Assembly (NCBI GenBank): GCA_016786565.1
Contig: JAEUVY010000118.1
Coordinates: 1-34,674, forward strand
Direction: 5' to 3'
Length of the DNA stretch: 34,674 bases
DNA from: Flavipsychrobacter sp.
GTDB taxonomy: Bacteria > Bacteroidota > Bacteroidia > Chitinophagales > Chitinophagaceae
The notes beneath the pieces are model-generated. The model was not told where the DNA came from. It saw only the letters and a list, made by a program, of their open reading frames with translations, and ran no database searches. The position numbers and the translations under genes were made by a program. Below are positions 29,301 through 34,674 of the stretch, piece by piece; the first letter of the stretch is position 1, and the number at the start of each line of letters is the position of its first letter.

Positions 29301-31694
29301 AGTTCCGGCAGCTACACCTGTCACGTTGCCTTCAGCATTCACTGTAGCTACAGCACTATTGCTGCTTGTCCATACCCCACCCGAAACTGAACCGGCAAGT
29401 GTCGTTGTCGCTGCCTCACATACAATAGCAGTACCTGAAATTGTACCGGCTGAAGGCAATGGATTAACAGTAACATCCATTGTATCGGCAACAGATCCAC
29501 AACCGTTAGTAACGGTGTACATAATTGAAGAAGTACCCGGTGTAACACCCGATACAACACCTGTTGTACCTACAGTAGCTACAGACCCGTTTGAAGATGT
29601 CCAAACACCTGCTTCTGAAAAACCTGATGCGGTAATTGTAGTGGTAGCATCCTCACAAACTGTTGCAGTACCTGAAATAGTACCAACAGTCGGCTCCTCA
29701 CTAACTGTGAGTACTGCAGTTGCACGAACTGTTCCGCAGCCATTAGAAACTGAATAAGTAATTGTCGCGGTACCGGCAGATTTTGCAAGACCGCTTCCGT
29801 CATCTTCTACAGTTGCTACCGATGAACTAGATGAAGTCCATGTTCCGTCAGCATCTCCATCAGACGAGAAAGCCAGATCATCACCATCACATACCGCAAA
29901 GTCGCCGGAAATTACACCGGCGTCAGCCAGCGGATTCACTGTCACGTGCCTTGTTGCGTAACAAACGCCGTTAGTATATGTCGCAGTCACAACACCCTCA
30001 CTTATACCCGTCACTTCACCCGAAGCACTTATTGTAGCTTCTGTCTCATCCGATGATGACCATGCTCCGCCACTGATTGAATTTGAAAGAGTGGTAGTTG
30101 CGCCGACACATACCGAAGCCGTACCTGTAATAGCCGCAGGCTGCGTGTACACGGTCAGCAATTTTGTAGCCGCCGTTCCACATCCTGTTGTATACGTAAT
30201 GCGGGTAGTTCCCTGAACCATGCCCGTCGCAAGACCGCTGTTTGTATTGATCGTAGCAACAGATGGTGTGCTGCTGCTCCATGTTCCGAATAATGTAGTG
30301 TTTGAAAACAGAGTCGTTCCGCCACCGGTACATACTGTTGACGAACCATCTATTGCAGCCGGGGTTGCCTTAACTGTAACCGTTGTCACTGCGTTGCATG
30401 AACCACCCGTAGAATATGTTATTGTAGTTGTCCCTTCTGATACACCGGCAACAACACCTGTCGTTTCACCAACATTAGCGATGTCAGTATTTGCTGCTGA
30501 CCATGTACCACCTGAAACCGAATTACTCAATGTAGTTGTAGCCCCTTCACAAACACTTGAAGTTCCGGTATTTGCGGCAACACCTGCATTTACTGTCAGT
30601 ACTTTTGTCGCCATAGCCCCGCAACCTGTGCTGTATGAGATCCGTGTTGTACCGGCAGAAATAGCTGTTATCATCCCGGTAGTTGCATTTATCGTTGCCT
30701 TTGATGTATTGCTGCTTGTCCAGTTTCCGTAAGGAACAGTGTTTGAGTAAAGTGTGGTATAACCTGTACATGCAGAAGAAACGCCGGAGATAGCAGCCGG
30801 AGTGGCTGTCACCGTTACATCCTTGGTCGCATATACGGTTCCGCATGCACTAGACACTTCGTATGAGATTGTAGTGATACCAGAAGAGATACCCCTTACC
30901 ACGCCCGATGTACTTACAGTACCAACCGCTGTATTTGAAGAAGACCACACACCACCAGACGTACTATTCGACAATGTTGTTGTTGAACCTGCACACACTT
31001 TGCTGGTACCACCGCTTATAGACGCTACCGTTGGCGTTGCAGTTACCGTCACCAACTTTGTTACCCTCGATCCGCAAGTACCACGGTAAGTGATATACAC
31101 CGTGCCTGCACTTACGCCTGTAAGTATACCGGTTGTTGCACCTATTGTTGCGCGAGATGAGCTGCTCGTCGACCACGTACCACCAGTAGCACTGTTGGTG
31201 TAGGTTGTTGCTGCAGCCACACATGGAGTGTTGCTGCCACCGATGGTACCGGGAGCTGCTGCCACAGTTACCTGAGTAGTTGAGCTCGTCAGGGTACCGC
31301 TTGTGTTACAAGTTCCTGATCCCGTCCATGTTATTACGCAATAGTAGTAAGAAACACCCACTGTGGAGGTAGAGGGACGGTAACTCAAAGAACCGCTCGA
31401 GCTTGTTGTGCTTGTACGGGTCGATGTGCTTACCAATGTACCGCCGGTAGTAGAATTCACAGAATTCCGATACCAGTTTACCGTCATTGAGACGCCATCC
31501 GAGCTACCCGAACCACTGTTGCAGGTGTAATACCTGAACCTGATGCTGTTAGCCGTTGTACCCTGGCAATAACTGGAAGCTGATGACATGCTGCGCTGTG
31601 AGCTTGGCACATAAGTTTTTGCAGCAAATGCACTTGACATTGCTGTGAAGAAAGTTAACAGAAGGGTGATCAGACTCAATTTAGCGTGTTTCAT
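26301..31694 (-). CDS. Giant T9SS-secreted Ig-like repeat protein 3 (21 repeats)
   Basis: The 1797-residue protein has a signal peptide (MKHAKLSLITLLLTFFTAMS, cleavage near SAFAA) and the N-terminal module shared with its paralogues (IRFRYYTCNSGSG ... YYYCVITWTGSGTC). It has 21 Ig-like repeats, most with two Cys, and a T9SS type A sorting domain (NVYPNPTSGVI ... GVYICQFRF ... KLFYQN). Repeat order matches giant protein 2 outside the middle region. It lacks both the lectin insert and the repeat 1-2 duplication of protein 1, so it looks closest to the ancestral layout (inference). It lies 49 nt downstream of a receiver-only gene under a sigma54-type promoter. It is probably surface-exposed and adhesive or structural; no catalytic motif was recognised. 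Confidence 0.9.
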   Translation of the reverse strand: MKHAKLSLITLLLTFFTAMSSAFAAKTYVPSSQRSMSSASSYCQGTTANSIRFRYYTCNSGSGSSDGVSMTVNWYRNSVNSTTGGTLVSTSTRTSTTSSSGSLSYRPSTSTVGVSYYYCVITWTGSGTCNTSGTLTSSTTQVTVAAAPGTIGGSNTPCVAAATTYTNSATGGTWSTSSSSRATIGATTGILTGVSAGTVYITYRGTCGSRVTKLVTVTATPTVASISGGTSKVCAGSTTTLSNSTSGGVWSSSNTAVGTVSTSGVVRGISSGITTISYEVSSACGTVYATKDVTVTATPAAISGVSSACTGYTTLYSNTVPYGNWTSSNTSKATINATTGMITAISAGTTRISYSTGCGAMATKVLTVNAGVAANTGTSSVCEGATTTLSNSVSGGTWSAANTDIANVGETTGVVAGVSEGTTTITYSTGGSCNAVTTVTVKATPAAIDGSSTVCTGGGTTLFSNTTLFGTWSSSTPSVATINTNSGLATGMVQGTTRITYTTGCGTAATKLLTVYTQPAAITGTASVCVGATTTLSNSISGGAWSSSDETEATISASGEVTGISEGVVTATYTNGVCYATRHVTVNPLADAGVISGDFAVCDGDDLAFSSDGDADGTWTSSSSSVATVEDDGSGLAKSAGTATITYSVSNGCGTVRATAVLTVSEEPTVGTISGTATVCEDATTTITASGFSEAGVWTSSNGSVATVGTTGVVSGVTPGTSSIMYTVTNGCGSVADTMDVTVNPLPSAGTISGTAIVCEAATTTLAGSVSGGVWTSSNSAVATVNAEGNVTGVAAGTAVITYTVSNDCGSAYATQMVTVNPLPSAGAISGTAIVCEAATTTLTSTVDGGVWSSSNSSVATVGTNGVVNGVAAGNATISYSHTNSCGTAYTTQVVTVNSVPSAGTISGTTVLCAATTTTLSTTEGGGAWSSSDAAIATVDAGGVVNGVSAGTATISYGASNSCGSNYASVVVTVNPSSATITGSASVCLGGAATYTISDPSGSWTSSNPAVASVDAATGVVNGLAIGSVTISYSAATGCYVATQTLNVYNSVGEITGSVFACEGVTSALSCATTGGTWSSNNAAIASVDASGVVTAVSAGSAFITYTVAGGCYTTTTFVVWPMPAAITGINTVCTGSSTVLYSTIGGSGTWSSNDVAVATADLTSGMINGLTSGTSTITYKIPASGCQVTTVVTVNETPAAISGANTICVGSTSVYSSATTGGTWSSNPSSVATIDGSTGLATAATAGVTTISYVMPTGCFTTKVITANPLPASITFAANNVCLGKTMTFASATAGGTWSSSNTTVATIASTGVATSQDLGTTDIIYTLPTGCAKTAAFTIFSGVSAIGGGDMVAKGTSMTLTNATTGGAWSSGNTAIISVNSVTGVVTGMAAGSARISYKLLGGCLSYKVMTVAGITGTPRACVGTTTTLGHLMSGTWSSANTAIATVDATTGVVTGIAPGNAVISYNLGSGVVNTITVVVYALPAPISGASAICADASSLYTGTVGGSATWSSSDVSVVRIGSTSGMATGVSAGSAILTYKIPASGCFTTRAVTVNPAPSAITGSATACVGATVALSNDVEGGVWSSSPTTVATVGSSTGVVTAAAAGGVTISYTLANGCRKTRVLTVNASPAAISGPSVLSPGSSSAFSCGSAGGSWSVSDESVASILTASGGSANVRGNGSGTAQVWYRLANGCGRSKEVSVVGAKTAPVAEEVLENVFNVYPNPTSGVINVESSVAGSFSVYTFDGKQVSEFQIGANTTTVNLPSGLAAGVYICQFRFEDGTSKTVKLFYQN
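26570..31255 (-). repeat. Array of 21 Ig-like repeats (giant protein 3)
   Basis: Repeats are about 69-80 codons each. Repeats 8-11 (about 28766-29688) form the block that varies between paralogues, and repeats 9-10 share TISGTAIVCEAATTTL-type openings, suggesting recent duplication. Repeat 17 (GGDMVAKG...) and repeat 21 (GPSVLSPG...) lack the first Cys in both this protein and protein 2. Confidence 0.85.
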
Positions 31695-31743
31695 ATTATT
31701 ATTGTTGTATTTTCTTTTTTAAATCGTTTTTATGGTGTGGGAA

Positions 31744-32142
31744 TTAATTCGCGATGTTCATTGCTGATTGCTGCAGCAGCCTGTTAGTTTCGTAACTCAT
31801 CATCTCCAGTTGGTGTTCATCCTTCATCACATAACCCGAAACACCAAACCTGAGCGCATCAACCACCACTTTTATATCCTGCTGGGCTGAGATCATTATC
31901 ACATGCAAACCCGGATTAAGAAATTTCGCTTGTTTGATAACATTGAAGCTATTCTCAGGTATCGCATCAAAATCCAGAAGTATGATATCGGGCCTCATAT
32001 TGATAGCAGAAAGGCACTGACCCGCGTTTTCGAAAGTGTGGATGTTTGAAAAACCCAGATTCAAAAGGTGCTTTTTGTACATGTAGCGACACAACGAGCT
32101 GCTGTCTACTACAAACACCGTCAAATCTTCTCTGTATTTCAT
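31744..32142 (-). CDS. Stand-alone receiver (REC, CheY-like) protein 2, co-transcribed with giant gene 3
   Basis: I take the start as the ATG at 32142 (MKYREDL). It aligns with MKNRNEL of REC1, gives the same 132-residue length and lies 24 nt from the promoter -12 base as in REC1; an in-frame ATG at 32151 is the alternative. It is a single REC domain with phospho-acceptor D57 (IILLDFDAIPENS), switch Ser in MISAQQD and Lys in VMKDE. The acidic pair is degenerate: FVVDSS instead of FVVDDS, so D14 is Ser, which may weaken Mg2+ binding and phosphorylation. No output domain is present. It is followed after 49 nt by giant gene 3. Confidence 0.87.
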   Translation of the reverse strand: MKYREDLTVFVVDSSSLCRYMYKKHLLNLGFSNIHTFENAGQCLSAINMRPDIILLDFDAIPENSFNVIKQAKFLNPGLHVIMISAQQDIKVVVDALRFGVSGYVMKDEHQLEMMSYETNRLLQQSAMNIAN

Positions 32143-32164
32143 TTTTTGCATTTGACACTACAAA

Positions 32165-32181
32165 ATCAATCAATGTGCCAA
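32165..32181 (-). promoter_or_regulatory. Sigma54-type promoter of REC2 - giant gene 3
   Basis: On the minus strand TTGGCACATTGATTGAT has a good -24 element and correct spacing, but the -12 GC is GA. The predicted start is near 32154, 12 nt before the REC2 ATG, the same geometry as REC1. Confidence 0.6.
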
Positions 32182-32236
32182 AATCACAAACAACTGATTT
32201 TAAACGTTTTACAGAATTTTATTAAATTATATATTA

Positions 32237-32249
32237 TCCCATTTTGGGA
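32237..32249. promoter_or_regulatory. Putative enhancer (UAS) dyad between REC2 and the sigma54 activator
   Basis: TCCCATTTTGGGA is a 5-bp-arm inverted repeat centred 89 bp upstream of the predicted REC2 start. It also lies about 130 bp upstream of the divergent activator gene, so one site could serve both directions. Confidence 0.6.
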
Positions 32250-32373
32250 AACATTTTTTCAAAAAGACACAAAAGGGAGGCCGATAAATGTAATCTATAT
32301 GTTAATGAAAGCTACCCGATTGAATTTGTTGGCAATAATTCCGTATGTTTATTAAAATTTTTCCAACTACATA

Positions 32374-33729
32374 ATGCAACAATTCAGGATATTCGTTGTG
32401 GAAGACGATCCATGGTATGGAAAAATACTTGAGTATCAGCTTTCACAGAACCCGGATCACATTGTGACGCTGTTCACCACCGGCAAAGAGTGCATAAAAA
32501 ACCTGTCCCAAAAACCCGACCTCGTCAGCATAGATTATTCATTGCCCGACATAGATGGTGTGGGGCTATTGAAAGCTATTAAGGATTTTAACAGCAACTT
32601 GCCCGTTGTGGTCATAAGCGGACAGGAAGATGTCAATACTGCACTTACCCTATTAAAAAAAGGAGCTACTGAATACCTTACGAAAGACGACAGCACCATA
32701 GAACTGCTGCTGAACGCCGTAAAAAACGCAAAGGAACGCCAGTCTCTCCGACAAGAAGTGGAAACGCTAAAGGAAGAATTAGGCCAAAAATACGATTTCA
32801 GGAAAGCGATAATAGGAAACAGCGAACCAATGGTGCGTCTTTTCTCATTATTGGAAAAGGCAGCAAATACAAACATAAACGTCTATATAACTGGCGATAC
32901 CGGCACCGGAAAAGAGGTAGTGGCAAAAGCAATTCACTACAATTCCGACCGAAAGAAAAAGCCGTTTGTTGCGGTTAATATGGCCGCCATCCCACGCGAA
33001 CTCGTTGAAAGCGAACTGTTTGGATACGAAAAAGGTGCGTTCACCGGTGCCCAATCGCGGAAGATCGGTAAGTTTGAAGAAGCTAATAAGGGAACCATTT
33101 TTCTGGACGAGATTGCAGAACTTGACCTGAGCCTGCAAAGTAAACTGCTGCGCGTATTGCAGGAGCGTGAACTTACCAGGGTGGGCGGACAGGAAAAAGT
33201 GAATCTTGATGTCAGGCTGATAGTAGCAACACACAAAAACCTGCCCAACGAGATAAGGGCTGGTCGCTTCCGCGAAGACCTATTCTATCGTATCATGGGC
33301 CTCCCCATTACCCTGCCCCAACTCAGGGAACGAGGTAATGACATTCTGCTTCTTGCCCGCTATTTCCTCGACGAATTCTGCAAGAACAACAAAATGCAGC
33401 CTATCACTATCACTGCCCAAGCCAAGGAACTCTTGATGAAATATCCTTATCCGGGCAACGTCAGGGAGTTGAAGTCTATCATAGACCTTGCTGCGGTGAT
33501 GTGTAGTAATAATACATTAGATGCGGGAGATATATTCTTCACCAATGTAGCACCGGCTGAAGAACAATTCTCTTCTGTTGAAAAAACCCTGAAAGAATAT
33601 ACAAGGGACATAATTCAACAATATCTTAAAAAATACAATAACAACGTAGTCACTGTCGCCAAGAAACTAGGAATTGGAAAGTCAACCATATATAAGATGG
33701 TTAACGAAAAAGAAATAACCTTACATTGA
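32374..33729 (+). CDS. Sigma54-dependent response regulator (NtrC/AtoC family)
   Basis: The 451-residue protein has three domains. The receiver (1-120) has acidic residues E10-D12, phospho-acceptor D54 (SIDYSLPDIDG), S82 and K104. The AAA+ domain has Walker A GDTGTGKE (174-181), the sigma54-contacting GAFTGA loop (221-226) and Walker B TIFLDE (241-246). A Fis-type helix-turn-helix lies at the C-terminus (VVTVAKKLGIGKSTIYKMV). All motifs needed to remodel sigma54-RNA polymerase are intact, so it should activate -24/-12 promoters when phosphorylated. The three such promoters on the opposite strand of this window are the obvious candidates (inference). The PAS sensor gene starts 2 nt downstream. 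Confidence 0.93.
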   Translation: MQQFRIFVVEDDPWYGKILEYQLSQNPDHIVTLFTTGKECIKNLSQKPDLVSIDYSLPDIDGVGLLKAIKDFNSNLPVVVISGQEDVNTALTLLKKGATEYLTKDDSTIELLLNAVKNAKERQSLRQEVETLKEELGQKYDFRKAIIGNSEPMVRLFSLLEKAANTNINVYITGDTGTGKEVVAKAIHYNSDRKKKPFVAVNMAAIPRELVESELFGYEKGAFTGAQSRKIGKFEEANKGTIFLDEIAELDLSLQSKLLRVLQERELTRVGGQEKVNLDVRLIVATHKNLPNEIRAGRFREDLFYRIMGLPITLPQLRERGNDILLLARYFLDEFCKNNKMQPITITAQAKELLMKYPYPGNVRELKSIIDLAAVMCSNNTLDAGDIFFTNVAPAEEQFSSVEKTLKEYTRDIIQQYLKKYNNNVVTVAKKLGIGKSTIYKMVNEKEITLH

Positions 33730-33731
33730 CA

Positions 33732-34674
33732 ATGGCGAAAAATTCCGTTAGCGGAGCACCGGGAATTGAGAACGCAGAACCAAACGGTACCGCTACCGTC
33801 TCTGAGGCTCCGCGCAAAAGCAAAAAAAATGAAGAAAGATCTTCATTAGAGATCACTACGCCGGCACTACCGGGTTTTGATTCATTTGTCGACAGTCTCG
33901 CCCAGCTCTATCGTCATTCCCAGGATGGGATTTTGATAGAAAACGAGGACCGGAAGATACTTTTCGTCAACAGTGCCTTCTGCTCAATTTTCAATATCGA
34001 CACCCCTCCCGCCGACCTTATAGGTACCGACTCGGTGACTCTGTTGCGAAAAAATATGTCCATGCTGCGTGATGTCAACAGTTATGTGGCGCTCACAAAA
34101 CGAATCATTAAAGAAAAGGAACACTCAATAGCCAACGAAATTGAATTGGGAAGTGGCAGGGTATTTTCTTTCGACTACGCCCCGCTGATATATAATAATA
34201 TATACACCGGCAATTTCTGGAAATACCTTGACGTCACAGAAAAAGCGACAGCGGGTCGCGAGCTGAAACGCCAAAAACAATTCTACGAGAAAATATTAAA
34301 TAATATACCGGGCGATATTGCAGTATTCGATCCGGCTCACCGCTATCTCTTCCTCAACCCCGAAGCGGTAAGAAACCCCGAAATGAGGGAATGGCTGATA
34401 GGCAAGAACGATGAAGACTATTGCCGGTACACCAATAAACCATACAACATTGCTGAAACCCGCCATGTGATGTTCGCAAGGGCATTTTCGTCAAGGCAAC
34501 CGGTAGAATGGGAAGAACGTCTTACGGTTAAAGACGGATCGGGCGAATACCACCTGAGAAAAATGTTCCCTGTGCTGGACGCCGAGGGCGAAGTGGAAAT
34601 GGTGGTTGGCTACAGCACCAATGTCACACGCAACAAAGCCATAATAGACCAGGCCCAGAAAAGCCAGAAAAGAT
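33732..34674 (+). CDS. PAS-domain sensor protein, probable histidine kinase; 3' end outside window
   Basis: Open from the ATG at 33732, 2 nt after the activator stop, to the window end (314 codons). There is no signal peptide or membrane segment in the visible part, suggesting a cytoplasmic sensor. A low-complexity N-terminus precedes two PAS domains. The first is at about residues 55-170 (LYRHSQDGILIENEDRKILF). The second is at about 175-305 (QKQFYEKILNNIPGDIAVFD ... GYSTNVTRNKAII) and is followed by the start of a helix (IDQAQKSQKR), where a dimerisation and phosphoacceptor domain would begin. A histidine kinase partner of the adjacent activator is the likely identity, but the kinase domains are not in the window. 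Confidence 0.8.
   Translation, partial: MAKNSVSGAPGIENAEPNGTATVSEAPRKSKKNEERSSLEITTPALPGFDSFVDSLAQLYRHSQDGILIENEDRKILFVNSAFCSIFNIDTPPADLIGTDSVTLLRKNMSMLRDVNSYVALTKRIIKEKEHSIANEIELGSGRVFSFDYAPLIYNNIYTGNFWKYLDVTEKATAGRELKRQKQFYEKILNNIPGDIAVFDPAHRYLFLNPEAVRNPEMREWLIGKNDEDYCRYTNKPYNIAETRHVMFARAFSSRQPVEWEERLTVKDGSGEYHLRKMFPVLDAEGEVEMVVGYSTNVTRNKAIIDQAQKSQKR

Noticed and set aside
32329..32346. Sigma54 promoter for the activator gene on the plus strand
   Set aside because: TTGGCAA has the GG, but 10 nt later the dinucleotide is GT within CCGTA, unlike TTGCA; too weak to list as a feature.

Overview
The window looks like a Bacteroidota chromosome, probably of the Chitinophagaceae type (inference). 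The evidence is TTTG / TAnnTTTG promoters, large secreted proteins ending in type IX secretion (T9SS) type A sorting domains, and a Bacteroidota-style fused lycopene cyclase in a crt operon. Nothing looks like a phage, insertion sequence or CRISPR array.

Layout. (1) 1-3691, minus strand: the 5' part of a giant secreted protein with a propeller-like N-terminal region, eight Ig-like repeats and the start of an NHL region; its 3' end lies outside the window. (2) 4013-4212: tRNA-Leu(CAG) with its own promoter and terminator. (3) 4216-9659, minus strand: a carotenoid operon, carH-like regulator > crtI > crtB > idi > SRPBCC protein > crtZ > crtY-type cyclase. It should take GGPP to zeaxanthin under a B12/light-type MerR regulator; no GGPP synthase is present. 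(4) 9979-10743: a WaaE-like glycosyltransferase (minus), then rplS (plus) with its terminators. (5) 11534-32151, minus strand: three paralogous giant genes (1800, about 2716 and 1797 codons) for T9SS-secreted arrays of 21, 26 and 21 Ig-like repeats. Two are preceded by a gene for a stand-alone CheY-like receiver protein. (6) 32374-34674, plus strand: a sigma54-dependent response regulator and the start of a PAS sensor protein, probably its histidine kinase.

The most notable result is that region 5 looks like one sigma54 regulon. Each of the three transcription units has a -24/-12 type promoter (17409-17425, 25968-25984, 32165-32181). Each promoter has a 13-bp dyad, TCC-N7-GGA, centred 88, 88 and 89 bp upstream of the predicted start. 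The neighbouring gene encodes a sigma54 activator with an intact GAFTGA loop and a Fis-type helix-turn-helix, the obvious candidate to bind the dyads. A second result is that the middle giant protein carries two SUEL/galactose-lectin-like domains, each nested inside an Ig-like domain, in the one part of the array that varies between the paralogues. I read the locus as a regulated set of variable, probably adhesive, surface proteins; function is inferred and no database search was possible.
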